Shown here: in pieces, positions 26,403 to 35,273 of the stretch | Layout: the number at the start of each line of letters is the position of its first letter | Position numbering within the stretch: the stretch's first letter is position 1 | Assembly (NCBI GenBank): GCA_031260285.1 | Contig: JAIRKD010000002.1 | Coordinates: forward strand, 1 to 64,000 | Length of the DNA stretch: 64,000 nt | Source of the DNA: Gemmatimonadota bacterium | Lineage (GTDB): Bacteria > Gemmatimonadota > Gemmatimonadetes > Longimicrobiales > Longimicrobiaceae | Reading direction: 5' to 3' | Made by a program: the position numbers and the translations under genes | The notes under the pieces: generated by a model | What the model was told of the DNA's origin: nothing | The model's input: the letters and a program-made list of their open reading frames with translations, nothing else | The model's database searches: none

Positions 26403-27122
26403 ATGGACTCATCAGACTGGCGTTTTCGGGGGATGGTTGTGCTCGCGCTGGGAATCGCGCTGGGTGGTGGCCTGGCGGGTATGGGGTTCTCCCGGGGGCG
26501 CGTCGCGGAGCGGTTTGTAACGGTTAAGGGAGTCAGCGAGAGAGAGGTCCAGGCGGATCTTGCTGTCTGGCCGCTTCAGATCACCGCCGCCAGCAACGAC
26601 CTCTCCACGGCTAATGCGCAGCTCGGGCGCACCATCACCGGTGTGCGTGACTTCATGGCGAGGCAGGGGCTGGATACGACGCAGGTCGCACTCACCGGCT
26701 ACTATGTGGAAGACGCGGCCGCAAACGTGTACATGAGCACAGAGCCCCGTAACCGGTTTGTTGTCCGGCAGACGCTGGTCATCCGCTCGGATCGTCCGGA
26801 TCAGACGCTGGCCGCGAGTCAGCGGATCAACGAGCTTGCGTCGCTGGGTGCTGTAGTCTCTTCCGTTGGTGAGGGCCCGACGTTTGTCTTCACCCGTCTG
26901 AACGATCTGAAGCCTGAGATGATTGCGGAAGCCACTGCCCGCGCCCGGGAGGCGGCAGAGCGGTTCGGGCAGGATGCAGACAGCCACCTGGCGGGAATCC
27001 GACGGGCAAACCAGGGTGTGTTCGAGATCCTCGCGAGAGATCAGGCACCGGGAATCTCTGAATCCAGCCAGATCGCCAAAACGGTGCGGATCGTGTCCAC
27101 AATTGAGTATTCGCTGGAATAG
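26403..27122 (+). CDS. SIMPL domain membrane-anchored periplasmic protein
   Basis: A 239-residue protein with an N-terminal hydrophobic anchor or signal (MVVLALGIALGGGLAGMGFS). The SIMPL domain follows: FVTVKGVSEREVQADLAVWPL, the mid-region YVEDAAANVYMSTEPRNRFVV, and an amphipathic helical stretch of ATARAREAAERFGQD. The family (DUF541) forms ring-like oligomers in the envelope; its function is unclear. I chose ATG 26403 because GGGGAGAGACG precedes it. A TTG at 26379 is in frame. A perfect terminator follows. Confidence 0.88.
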   Translation: MDSSDWRFRGMVVLALGIALGGGLAGMGFSRGRVAERFVTVKGVSEREVQADLAVWPLQITAASNDLSTANAQLGRTITGVRDFMARQGLDTTQVALTGYYVEDAAANVYMSTEPRNRFVVRQTLVIRSDRPDQTLAASQRINELASLGAVVSSVGEGPTFVFTRLNDLKPEMIAEATARAREAAERFGQDADSHLAGIRRANQGVFEILARDQAPGISESSQIAKTVRIVSTIEYSLE

Positions 27123-27132
27123 ACTCGAATGA

Positions 27133-27161
27133 AAAAGGGCCGGGTAACTCCCGGCCCTTTT
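27133..27161. terminator. Terminator after the SIMPL gene
   Basis: A perfect 12-bp stem (AAAAGGGCCGGG at 27133-27144, complement at 27150-27161) encloses a 5-nt loop and ends in TTTT. It also carries an A-run on the left, so it can work in both directions between the convergent SIMPL and patatin genes. Confidence 0.93.
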
Positions 27162-27245
27162 CTATCATGTCATCACTGGCAGCAGGTACTGGAAGTAACA
27201 CCCTGTACATACTAGGTATATCTCTTCAGGCATGCCCCTGCCGGA

Positions 27246-30200
27246 TCACTCCATTCCGGCGGCAGCTCTGTCCGAAGAGATCATCCTTATCCGCGGCCTC
27301 GCCGGGGAGCCGGGGGACCGGAAGCGGCCCATCCACTGTGCGGGAGTGGTGTTCCCGGGTGTTCCGGGTCCGTCGTTACGGCTCAGCCGGGAGCGGATCT
27401 CTTCCGGAACGTCCGCCTCCGCAATGTCGCTGAACCCCGCGCTCCGGTAGAGCTGGCGTTCGTTGGCGATCCGCTGGAGCGCCCGCGTGCCCCGATCTTC
27501 ACCGCCGGCAACGCGAACGATCAGCTGCCGGACGCCCAGGCTGGCAAGAGGATCCGCAGATCCGCGCATCGGCGCTTCACCCAGCTGGCGCAGAAACGAC
27601 TCGCCGATTCCCGCTCCCCAGAGGCCCGCCGGCACATAGAAGTCGCGCCAGTTCCAGAAGAGACATCCCCCGGCTGAGCTTCCCGTTGTTTCCACGCCCG
27701 CCGTCTCTGCCCCGGCCGTTTCCGCCCTTGAGACGAGGATCAGTGCTGACTGCAGCCAGAAGCTGCTTTCCCGGTAGCGCAGCCTCATCCGGAAGGGAAG
27801 GAAAAGCTGATCAGATGCGGGTTCCTCCCGACCTTCCGCCGTCCAGCACTCCCGGGCGAAGCCGTTTGCCGCGGTTGTCGGAGCATCGATCCCGCCGTCC
27901 ACCGAATCCGGAGGTCCGTCTCCGTGAACGTTGTAGACACGCTCCACAAATCGCGTAAATGGCCGTGGGTACATCGTTTTCAGCACCGGCCACCACATGC
28001 GGAAGAGAGGCGCTGACGCCCATCGTCCGAAATAGTTGATTGTACCAACATACAGCGGGTGGTTGTGGAGCTCCTCAAGGTTCTCGCGGATATAGAGGTC
28101 CTCCATCAGCGCCAGCGCGCGGCGGAGCACATGCAGAGAGGCCGCCATCCCGTCCTGCTCCCGCTGTGCCGGTGGATCTTCAGATACCCGGTCCGCATCC
28201 TGCCTCCGGATCCCCCGGTACACAACTGCGGGCCGTTCCACGAAACCCGGTTGAATGGCGTCGGGGTGCGCAGCTTCGTTGAGCTTTTCCACCTCCACAC
28301 GATCATTCTCCGGGAGATCCTCTTCTGCAAAAACCCTGAGCCCCCGCCCATCCTCCAGGATATCGATTTCTTTCAGGACTTCGCGAAGCAGTGTTCTGCA
28401 CCCCGGCTCACGCAGCATTTCATCAAGCACCGCGGCCTGTTCGGCAAAGTAGGAAAGCCGGTCGCCGAAGCCGGCGGGAACCGGTTGCCCCTCACGCCGC
28501 GCCCGGGCAAAAAGCTGGGTGACATAGCTGGTGCTCCCGGGATCAAGATCCGGAGCGAGCCGGTCAAACGCACTCTCCACCGCATGCTCCCCCAGCCCGC
28601 GATATGACTCCCACTGTGCCTCGTCGTAGAACTGATCTGTGGTTGATTCGTGGGGGAATACGGGGTTGTGAGAGCGGTACTGTGCGATATCAGCGGGCTC
28701 CTGTCCCGTAAGCGCCGGCTTGAAGAGCAGCAGCGTCCCGGTATCCCCTTCCGGGTAGTGAATGTCACCCGCAACCATTGTCTGCCGTGCATGGCCATGT
28801 TCATCCGGATGCAGCGGCGAGAGGTCGATGCGGATCTCGACGCCGAAGTCCGACCGGGCTCTGCGCACGAGATTTCCGAGGTCGGCGAAGGTCACATCGG
28901 GGTCCATCCCGCAGTCTGAGGCGATGATAAAACGGCAGTGCCGGCGGATGAGTTCGTACAGCCCCATATTCTCAAAATGTCCACCATCAGAAAGGTGAAC
29001 ATGCCTGCCGTCCGAGTGGGCGATTCCGAACATCTCCTGAAGGAACGGGAGGCCGCGCAGCAGAGAGTGGTGCAGCCATGCTCTCCATGGACCTTCCGTT
29101 TCCCGGTCAACCCAGAGGCCGAGCCGGAGGTTGAGAGCGGCCATCAGGAAGGTGACAGCGGGGCCGAGTTCCCTTGATCTGTCCCCCATCAGGGTGTTGA
29201 ACGCCGCTCCGGAAGCCGTGATCGCCGCGCCGAGAGACGGCGGTGACTCATTCGCGATCCAGTCACGCCGGAAGTTGCCCACCGAGAACCCGGCGGACGA
29301 AACCACTGCGCTCTCCGCGCCCCGCCGCAGGTTGCCCAGTTCATTCTGTCCGAGATCGTTTGCCGCGCAGCAGATGAGATGGCAGGGGCCGGTGCTCAGG
29401 TCAGAGAGATCCGGATCGTCGTCTTTCTGTTCCTCCGTTCTTCCTCTTGCCTCGGGGTTCCGGTTCGAGGCGCCGAGATAGGCGCGCGCCAGCCGGGCGC
29501 GATAGAAGGAGTGCAGGCCGACCACACTGGCGTCCATGACCACTAGCGCGGACAGAACGATCAGGACGGCTGCGATCGCGATCACCAGAGGGGCGGGACG
29601 GCTCAGCCATTCGAGGCGGTCGGAGGCCACCAGCAGCGCCGTCACCCCGATGACCATTCCGGTCACCGCGCCGTACGCGAGAAGTTGTGGCAGAAAGGGA
29701 CCCAAACGCGTCATCAGGCTGGCGGGCGGAGGGGTGTTCAGCTGTTCGCTGATCTGTTTCCGCAGCCGGGTGAAGAGGCCTGAAAGCAGGGCGACGGTGC
29801 CGGTGAGGCCGGCAGCCACCTGGAGCTCCCGCTCGGCCGCCGCAAACTGATAGAGTCGCGCGCCACCAGTCCAGAGCAGCGTGATGACCAGCCAGCTCAC
29901 CAGCGCCAGCAGGAGGCGGGAGTGGACCCGGTCGAAAGGAGCGCGCCTGAACCTTCCGTTCCAGGAACCGGCATTTCTGGAGGTGAAAAGTCGACCCAGG
30001 GCAAAGAGTATTGCCACTGTTCCCCAGACAACCACTGGTGCGAGCAGGAGGGTGGTGGGTACCGAACCATCCGGCAGCACCGGAAGCAGACTGCCGTCCT
30101 GGTAGAGCACCGGCCCGGTTGTTCCCGGCAGGAGCACCGCGCGGAATCCCCACCCCAGACTGGTCAGCAGCAATCCACAGAGCAGGGCAAACAGGTAACC

Positions 30201-31034
30201 GAGGGGGCTGTCCTCCTCCCCGCGTTTCCGCCAGACTCTTTCTGTGATCCAGAGGAAACTGCCGGTCAGCCCCAGAAATGTGGCGGCGGAGAGTACCGGC
30301 CCCCCGGAAAAGAGCCCGTACACCGCCAGACACCAGCTGAGCATCATCAGCGCGATCACGGAAAGCGCCGTAAGCAGAGAAGGGACAATCGGGCTGAGCA
30401 GGGAGACCATCACCCGGCCGGTATCCCAGGAGAAGATCCCCAGCCGGGGGGAGAGGTAGTTGCTGAACTCCCGCAGATGCCTCAGCTCCGCCGCTTCCGC
30501 GCGCCCGTCGTTTCCAGTGAGCTCGGGGAATACCCTGTGCTCCCCGGCCGTCTCCGTCCCTTCGGTCTCTCCGCTCGCTCCACTGTCTGGCAGCGATGAT
30601 GCGTAAGCGGCCCCATTCGGTCTGGGTGCCTCCCCGGTCTTTCCGCCCGCTCCACTCTCCGGCTGCTTCCGGGAGCGCCAGGCCGACCAGAAGCCACCGA
30701 TATACCCGCCTCCCGAAACAGTGGAGAGGTAGTCGAGGCGGGAGAGCAGACCGAAGCGGTGGAGACCCTGGAGCAGGCCCAGGTTGAAGGTCGCGCTCCG
30801 GATCCCGCCCCCTGAGAGGGAAAGCCCGAAGAGGTCCCGGGAGGGTTCCGTCACCCGCGCGGGGTTCACGCCGGTCGGGGCTTCCCCCGTTTCGCGCCCG
30901 ATCAGCTCCCGGAGAGCCCGGATTGCGCGGTCGTCAGCTGTCTCCGGGGCTGTTCCCACCGGGGCAGGGCTGCCGGCGGGCAAGCGCGCCGCGTCGGAGG
31001 GAAGTATATTACTCACAGGTATTTGGGTCGCCAT
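27246..31034 (-). CDS. Large multi-pass membrane patatin-like phospholipase
   Basis: A 1262-residue protein. The patatin hydrolase motifs are GLSLSGGGIRSATFNLGLL (oxyanion GGGxR) and TVSGGGYIGGFWSA (nucleophile Ser), followed much later by the Asp motif LSDGGHFENMGLYELI. Between these lies a ~400-residue insert with about eight hydrophobic segments, such as VSLLSPIVPSLLTALSVIALMM given here in part as LLTALSVIALMMLSWCLAV. The enzyme is thus split around a membrane region. A Gly/Glu-rich linker with an internal DNA repeat sits at 30525-30670. The C-terminal ~400 residues are of unknown fold. Membrane lipid acyl hydrolysis is the likely activity. Single-gene unit. Confidence 0.85.
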   Translation of the reverse strand: MATQIPVSNILPSDAARLPAGSPAPVGTAPETADDRAIRALRELIGRETGEAPTGVNPARVTEPSRDLFGLSLSGGGIRSATFNLGLLQGLHRFGLLSRLDYLSTVSGGGYIGGFWSAWRSRKQPESGAGGKTGEAPRPNGAAYASSLPDSGASGETEGTETAGEHRVFPELTGNDGRAEAAELRHLREFSNYLSPRLGIFSWDTGRVMVSLLSPIVPSLLTALSVIALMMLSWCLAVYGLFSGGPVLSAATFLGLTGSFLWITERVWRKRGEEDSPLGYLFALLCGLLLTSLGWGFRAVLLPGTTGPVLYQDGSLLPVLPDGSVPTTLLLAPVVVWGTVAILFALGRLFTSRNAGSWNGRFRRAPFDRVHSRLLLALVSWLVITLLWTGGARLYQFAAAERELQVAAGLTGTVALLSGLFTRLRKQISEQLNTPPPASLMTRLGPFLPQLLAYGAVTGMVIGVTALLVASDRLEWLSRPAPLVIAIAAVLIVLSALVVMDASVVGLHSFYRARLARAYLGASNRNPEARGRTEEQKDDDPDLSDLSTGPCHLICCAANDLGQNELGNLRRGAESAVVSSAGFSVGNFRRDWIANESPPSLGAAITASGAAFNTLMGDRSRELGPAVTFLMAALNLRLGLWVDRETEGPWRAWLHHSLLRGLPFLQEMFGIAHSDGRHVHLSDGGHFENMGLYELIRRHCRFIIASDCGMDPDVTFADLGNLVRRARSDFGVEIRIDLSPLHPDEHGHARQTMVAGDIHYPEGDTGTLLLFKPALTGQEPADIAQYRSHNPVFPHESTTDQFYDEAQWESYRGLGEHAVESAFDRLAPDLDPGSTSYVTQLFARARREGQPVPAGFGDRLSYFAEQAAVLDEMLREPGCRTLLREVLKEIDILEDGRGLRVFAEEDLPENDRVEVEKLNEAAHPDAIQPGFVERPAVVYRGIRRQDADRVSEDPPAQREQDGMAASLHVLRRALALMEDLYIRENLEELHNHPLYVGTINYFGRWASAPLFRMWWPVLKTMYPRPFTRFVERVYNVHGDGPPDSVDGGIDAPTTAANGFARECWTAEGREEPASDQLFLPFRMRLRYRESSFWLQSALILVSRAETAGAETAGVETTGSSAGGCLFWNWRDFYVPAGLWGAGIGESFLRQLGEAPMRGSADPLASLGVRQLIVRVAGGEDRGTRALQRIANERQLYRSAGFSDIAEADVPEEIRSRLSRNDGPGTPGNTTPAQWMGRFRSPGSPARPRIRMISSDRAAAGME

Positions 31035-31532
31035 CTGGGGATCGGTTTATGGCGTACGTTATGCCGCGGGGGCGGATGTGGGGGTAACCCTGCCTCTGCA
31101 GAGACAGTTCCCTGATGGCGCGGCGCGGATACAGCTGCGGGTCAGCTGCCTGACAGCGCTGATGACCGGGCGCGGAGTCGGGCAGGGAAGGAAGAATGGT
31201 TCCAGGAGCGGGATCCAGAAAGAGGGCTCGGGGAAACCAGCCTCGCAGCTGACCGTCCGGGCAGCCTGACGTCGGGGTTTCCGGAGTTGGAAATCCGAGG
31301 CGGTTCCGGTTCGGTCGCTGCTTCGGGAACCCCTGAGGGGTCGGGGCCGTACCATCCCGTTGATCCCGACTTCAACAGCCGCGTGGCGCTGAGGAAAGAA
31401 TTTATCCTGTAAGCGGTTCGCCCCGTCGGGAGTTTTGGAGTAAGTTATCCTGCGGCCGGAGGAACAGGGTTCCGGTCATACTGGCGCTTCTGGCGAGGAG
31501 TTGAGCTCCCGCCGTCGATGGAGGGTGATTGC
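31035..31532. other. Roughly 500-bp divergent intergenic region
   Basis: It separates the patatin gene (minus) and the CopC-like gene (plus). CCCCTGAGGGG near 31330-31340 is a short palindrome. TTGGAG and TATCCT near 31434-31451 could be promoter elements for the CopC-like gene, which is weak inference. No gene supported: the overlapping plus-strand frame from 30784 is mostly antisense to patatin. Confidence 0.35.
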
Positions 31533-31931
31533 ATGAACAGAAAACGTGTTGCGTGGGCTCTGCTTCTCCTGGTTCCGCTGCTGACAGCGGTGGCCGCTCC
31601 GGAGCTGAGCGCTGAGCGGAACAAGGTGGTTCATATCACGATCGAGAAGTCCATGCCCTCGGACGGCTCCAGGGTTTCGGGGGTGTCAGAGGTCCGGCTC
31701 TTCTTCACTGGCGCGCCGCTCCTCCGCGGCGCTTCAGTGAGAATTGTTACTGCCAACCGTACGCTTGTGCGCAGCAGCCCGCCAGCGGCGGATGGAAGAG
31801 ATCCCCGACAGCTGTTCACCACGCTTGAGGCGGCGCTTGCGCCGGGTGTGTACGTGGTACAGTGGCGCTGCATCGCGGATGATGGTCACGTGATGAGAGG
31901 TGACTTCCGGTTTGAGGTCACAGGCGACTAG
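31533..31931 (+). CDS. CopC-like periplasmic copper-binding protein
   Basis: A 132-residue exported protein with a signal peptide (VAWALLLLVPLLTAVAAPELSA). The mature domain follows the CopC/YobA beta-barrel: VVHITIEKSMPSDGSRVSG, VSEVRLFFTGAPL, then GVYVVQWRCIADDGHVMRGDFRFEV. The Asp-Gly-His and a His near the mature N terminus could be metal ligands, although the canonical N-terminal His of CopC is shifted. The start is ATG 31533, with GGAGGGTGA upstream. First gene of a four-gene periplasmic cluster. A terminator-like hairpin follows. Confidence 0.78.
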   Translation: MNRKRVAWALLLLVPLLTAVAAPELSAERNKVVHITIEKSMPSDGSRVSGVSEVRLFFTGAPLLRGASVRIVTANRTLVRSSPPAADGRDPRQLFTTLEAALAPGVYVVQWRCIADDGHVMRGDFRFEVTGD

Positions 31932-31936
31932 GGACC

Positions 31937-31966
31937 GGAACCGGCCTGAAGGCCCGGGTTCCTTTT
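31937..31966 (+). terminator. Intercistronic terminator-like hairpin after the CopC-like gene
   Basis: GGAACC-GGCC (31937-31946) pairs with GGCC and GGTTCC (31951-31962) around a TGAA tetraloop, with a 2-nt bulge. TTTT follows. Partial termination could lower expression of the downstream cytochrome relative to the CopC-like gene. Confidence 0.6.
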
Positions 31967-31994
31967 CAACAACTTTATCGATGAGGGTGTCATC

Positions 31995-32822
31995 GTGAGA
32001 ATTCAGAGCGCTTCGACCATTGGTGGGCATGATGTGCGGACAGCTGGCTCCGGCGCATATGGCATCAGCTGGCGCTTCGCGGCGCTCGGAACTGTGCTGG
32101 CCCTTTCCGCCGGATGCGGGAATGGTGGTGCAAGCGCGGGCACCTCTGCTCTCGCGGAGGGGCGGGTGCTGTACGAAGCGAACTGTATGAGCTGTCACGG
32201 CCCCACCGCGCAGGGTGATGGTCCGGATGCCGGCTCGCTTCCCGTGCGCCCCGCGACACTTACGGAACACCTCGGCCACCATACGCAGGCGCAGTTCATC
32301 CAGCTTGTCCGCGGGGGAGTACCACCCGCAATGCCACCGGCCGACCTCAGCGAAGATCAGGTCCGTCTTGTTGTTGACTACCTCTGGACACTGGTGCCTG
32401 AGGAGCAGGTTGAGGCGCTGCGCGCGATGCAGCACCAGACGGAAACAGGTGGAGATGCGGGAATGGCGGGGATGGACCATTCAGCCCATACGGCCGGTGA
32501 CTCTTCTTCCATGCCCGGCATGTCAGAAGCGGACCACGCGCAGATGATGCAGGGGATGTCCGCGACTGAGCAGGCGCAGCACAACCAGATGATGCAGTCA
32601 CTCTCCGCAGACGACCATATGCGGATGATGCAGATGATGATGGCCATGCCGGAGGCCGACCGGATGGAGCATATGCGGATGATGATGGCGCTGCCGGAAG
32701 CGGAGCGTATGCAGCATATGCAGCAGATGATCCAGAAGGCGCCCGCCGGGTCGGATATGTCGGGAATGGACCACTCGCAGCACATGATGCCAGCGACCCC
32801 GGAAGCCGCTGCCGGGCACTGA
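31995..32822 (+). CDS. Cytochrome c lipoprotein with Met/His-rich tail
   Basis: A 275-residue protein from GTG 31995 (GATGAGGG upstream). The lipobox is LSAGC. A small class I cytochrome domain has heme motif CMSCH and likely axial Met in GGVPPAMPPADLSEDQ. The C-terminal ~130 residues are packed with Met and His: repeats of MMQ, MRMMQMMMAMPEADRM, MRMMMALPEAERM, plus MDHSAH and MDHSQH. Such tails bind Cu(I)/Cu(II) or Ag in known copper proteins. Electron transfer combined with copper storage or delivery is inferred. The repeats around MPEADRM and LPEAERM look duplicated. Confidence 0.8.
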   Translation: MRIQSASTIGGHDVRTAGSGAYGISWRFAALGTVLALSAGCGNGGASAGTSALAEGRVLYEANCMSCHGPTAQGDGPDAGSLPVRPATLTEHLGHHTQAQFIQLVRGGVPPAMPPADLSEDQVRLVVDYLWTLVPEEQVEALRAMQHQTETGGDAGMAGMDHSAHTAGDSSSMPGMSEADHAQMMQGMSATEQAQHNQMMQSLSADDHMRMMQMMMAMPEADRMEHMRMMMALPEAERMQHMQQMIQKAPAGSDMSGMDHSQHMMPATPEAAAGH

Positions 32823-32886
32823 TCGGCGGAGGTGTTGTCGGCGCATCAGTGAGAGCGTGGGCGGAATGAATCCCGGCAGAGGTAAG

Positions 32887-32904
32887 CCCGGCAGCTGAGC
32901 CGGG
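32887..32904 (+). repeat. Short intercistronic hairpin
   Basis: CCCGGC-AGCTGA-GCCGGG forms a 6-bp stem 65 bases after the cytochrome gene and 43 bases before the next start. It has no T-run, so it may serve mRNA stability rather than termination. Confidence 0.4.
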
Positions 32905-32946
32905 TACCCTGAGTCCGGTAACATGAACAGTGTGGAGAGGCCGCGG

Positions 32947-34020
32947 ATGATCAGCCGCAATTGCATATACAACTGGAGCGCGACGACCGTCCTTCTTGGA
33001 GCGTCGCTGCTTGCGCTTCCCCAGAGCGCGCTTGCGCAGGCCTCGGGAAGCCTTGCCAACTATGAGGCCGTTTTTCAGCGTAACTATCCTGAGGTGCACG
33101 CGCTGGTCCTGCGGTTGAACCATGCGCAGGAGACGCTTTTCGGAGAGCTGGTCGCTGAGGGGATGGCCGTACGGTCGAGCCCGGATCTGCTGCCCAGCCC
33201 GACCTTCGAGTTTGATATGCTTGAACGTCTGGGTATTCTGGCCGGTGAGGGCGGGGAGCTGGACGTGGATGAGGGCGGAAGCGAAAGCGGCTACGCCACG
33301 CTTGGCAGCCGTGCGGCCGGAATCATCGAGTGGGGCAATCAGTTCCGTCTGGCGGTGATGGGGATTATCTCCGATCCGACGCTGACGGAGTTCCAGGCAC
33401 GACGGGCGAAGCTGGCGGAAGCGGTTGCTCTCTACCAGGCGCGGCCGGAAGCAGCCCTGCCCACGGTTCCCAAGAACATGGATATCCTGTACTCGCACGC
33501 GCAGGCTCAGGCCTTCCGGACGGGATACACCGACCTCGACGGGCTGATCTGGGCGGGGCACTGGTACAAGCTGGCGATTGCCAAGCCGTTTGTGGATCTT
33601 TCCGGGGCGGAGCGGGTGGCGGGTCTGGATACCATTCAGGCGCGTTACTTCGCGAAGTTGTCCTATGGTGATCCGCCCAACTTCTTCCCGAGTGAACTTC
33701 CGCTCGCTCCGGCGATCGCTCCTGAACTCTCGTTCCTGAACCCGCAGACAGTCGCGATTCTGGATAACCTTACGATGTTTGAAGAGGTGATCGCGGATAT
33801 CCTGGTTTCGCCAACCGTGCCGGATGAGCGGGCGGGGGTTGAGACAGCTGTGGACTTCTTCCTTGACCCGAAGCGTGGAGTCACAACCTCCGTCGAGTTC
33901 GGCGCGATGGCGCTCCGTCACGGGATCTTCTTCCAGGGTGGTTTTCCGCTGATCTATATGGCGGAAAGTGAACGTAACGCGGGCGGGCATCACGGCGGAC
34001 ATGTCGGGGGTGGGATGTGA
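32947..34020 (+). CDS. Exported protein with His-rich C terminus, function unknown
   Basis: A 357-residue exported protein. The signal peptide ends ALPQSALAQA. The mature protein is mostly helical (YEAVFQRNYPEVHALVLRLNHAQ near its start) and includes SHAQAQAFRTGYTDLDGLIW and a region around VDFFLDPKRGV. It ends in a metal-binding-like tail, GGHHGGHVGGGM. I do not recognise the family. I start at ATG 32947, with GGAGAGG six bases upstream; ATG 32923 is also in frame. Its stop overlaps the next gene's GTG, so the two are translationally coupled. Context suggests a copper or redox role outside the cytoplasm. Confidence 0.6.
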   Translation: MISRNCIYNWSATTVLLGASLLALPQSALAQASGSLANYEAVFQRNYPEVHALVLRLNHAQETLFGELVAEGMAVRSSPDLLPSPTFEFDMLERLGILAGEGGELDVDEGGSESGYATLGSRAAGIIEWGNQFRLAVMGIISDPTLTEFQARRAKLAEAVALYQARPEAALPTVPKNMDILYSHAQAQAFRTGYTDLDGLIWAGHWYKLAIAKPFVDLSGAERVAGLDTIQARYFAKLSYGDPPNFFPSELPLAPAIAPELSFLNPQTVAILDNLTMFEEVIADILVSPTVPDERAGVETAVDFFLDPKRGVTTSVEFGAMALRHGIFFQGGFPLIYMAESERNAGGHHGGHVGGGM

Positions 34021-35102
34021 CCATTCGTTGTCTGTCGCGGCCGTGGGCCGCGGTTCTCGGTGCTGTTGCTGTTACACTTGTGGGGTGCGGGGGTGGGGAC
34101 GCTCCGGTTTCCGTCGGACCTCCGTCTCCGCCGGCGCCCACGCTTCAACGGTTGACGCTGGATACGCTCTTCCAGATCGGCGCGGAGAGCGGCGAGAGCT
34201 GGCAGCGTTTCGGGGGGATCTGGGATGTGGATGTCTCCTCATCCGGTCAGATCGCGGTACTCGACATCGAAACCGGACAGGTCCATGTCTATAACAGTTC
34301 GGGTGACCACCTGGGTTCGGTGACGGAGTCGGGGTTGGAGCCGGGTGCTCTGGAAGGCCCGACGGGCCTCGCCTGGCGGGATGCGGACAACCTTCTTGTC
34401 TGGGACCCCGGCTCTTCGTGGATCTCGCGTTTCACCGTGGGGAAGGGTGTTTCCTTTGCGGATCAGTCGCGCGCCTTTGCCTTCGGAGAAACGGGTTTCT
34501 GCGCGGAGGGAGATCGGGTCTACCTGAGTTACTGGCAGGATGATCTGGTGGTCCATCAGCTCGCGAAGGAAGGCCCGGTCCGTTCTTTCGGCACGATGCC
34601 GGAGATCCCGGGAATGGCCGAGCTGGGCCCCGAACTTCAGGAGATCGGGATCGAGGAACTGACCCCATCGGGGCTGCTCTGCACTCCCTCGGGGGTTCTG
34701 GACGTCGCGTTCTACGGATCGCGGGTTCGCATGCATGACGCCAGCGGCTCGCTCCTCTGGGAGACGGAGCTGGCCGACTTCAATCCACTCTCCGTTTATT
34801 CCCCGGACGGAATGGGACTCGGCAGGCAGTTTGATGCCGCGGAGGGTACGCAACTCCTCCGGTCGCTGGTTGCCTGGGGTGACGAATACGGGCTCGTCCA
34901 GTATGAGGTGCGTACCCGCGAGTACCCGGAGGAAGGGGAGGTTCCGGTGATCGAATCCCGCCTCGTCCGTCTCTCGGATGGCGCGGAGGTTGATCGCACG
35001 CGGGATCTTCCGGTAGTGCTCTCTTCCTGGGGGCGTCGTCTTTTCCTGCCGGCGACGGAGCCTTTCCCTCGGGTGATCGTGGCGGAGGTTGCAGGGAATT
35101 AA
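34017..35102 (+). CDS. Beta-propeller (6-bladed/NHL-type) lipoprotein
   Basis: A 361-residue lipoprotein starting at GTG 34017, which overlaps the previous stop by 4 bp. The lipobox is VTLVGCGGG. Repeated blade motifs occur: GGIWDVDVSSSGQIAVLDIETGQVHV, LGSVTESGLEPGALEGPTGLAWRD and similar, each quoted here only in part (GQIAVLDIETGQVHVYN). Such proteins usually act as binding scaffolds or sensors in the periplasm. The ligand is unknown. Last gene of the CopC-cytochrome-His-tail cluster; a 14-bp hairpin follows. Confidence 0.72.
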   Translation: MTIRCLSRPWAAVLGAVAVTLVGCGGGDAPVSVGPPSPPAPTLQRLTLDTLFQIGAESGESWQRFGGIWDVDVSSSGQIAVLDIETGQVHVYNSSGDHLGSVTESGLEPGALEGPTGLAWRDADNLLVWDPGSSWISRFTVGKGVSFADQSRAFAFGETGFCAEGDRVYLSYWQDDLVVHQLAKEGPVRSFGTMPEIPGMAELGPELQEIGIEELTPSGLLCTPSGVLDVAFYGSRVRMHDASGSLLWETELADFNPLSVYSPDGMGLGRQFDAAEGTQLLRSLVAWGDEYGLVQYEVRTREYPEEGEVPVIESRLVRLSDGAEVDRTRDLPVVLSSWGRRLFLPATEPFPRVIVAEVAGN

Positions 35103-35168
35103 CAGTGGTTTCCGGCGGGAAGCGGGTGAGGTGCAGGGCAGCTGCATAAAAGCTCCGGGGTAACAGGA

Positions 35169-35216
35169 AAGTGGCCGATGTCTCAGCTCTCCAGTGTGAG
35201 CGGACATCGGCCACTT
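35169..35216 (+). terminator. Hairpin ending the periplasmic cluster
   Basis: AAGTGGCCGATGTC (35169-35182) pairs perfectly with 35203-35216 over 14 bp; the loop is 20 nt. It lies 67 bases after the propeller gene. The T-run is weak, so termination is likely but not certain. Confidence 0.65.
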
Positions 35217-35273
35217 CAGTTTCACCCGGCTACAAGGGCAGGTCGATCCGTCATGGATGGGGCGGAACGGAAG

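Noticed and set aside
30784-31269. Plus-strand 161-codon frame at the patatin 5' end
   Set aside because: Mostly antisense to the patatin N terminus, including its GGGIR motif; no ribosome binding site.
32347-34002. 551-codon minus-strand frame opposite the cytochrome and His-tail genes
   Set aside because: Low-complexity Ser/Ala/Pro tail and no motif; the plus strand has lipobox, heme motif and signal peptides.
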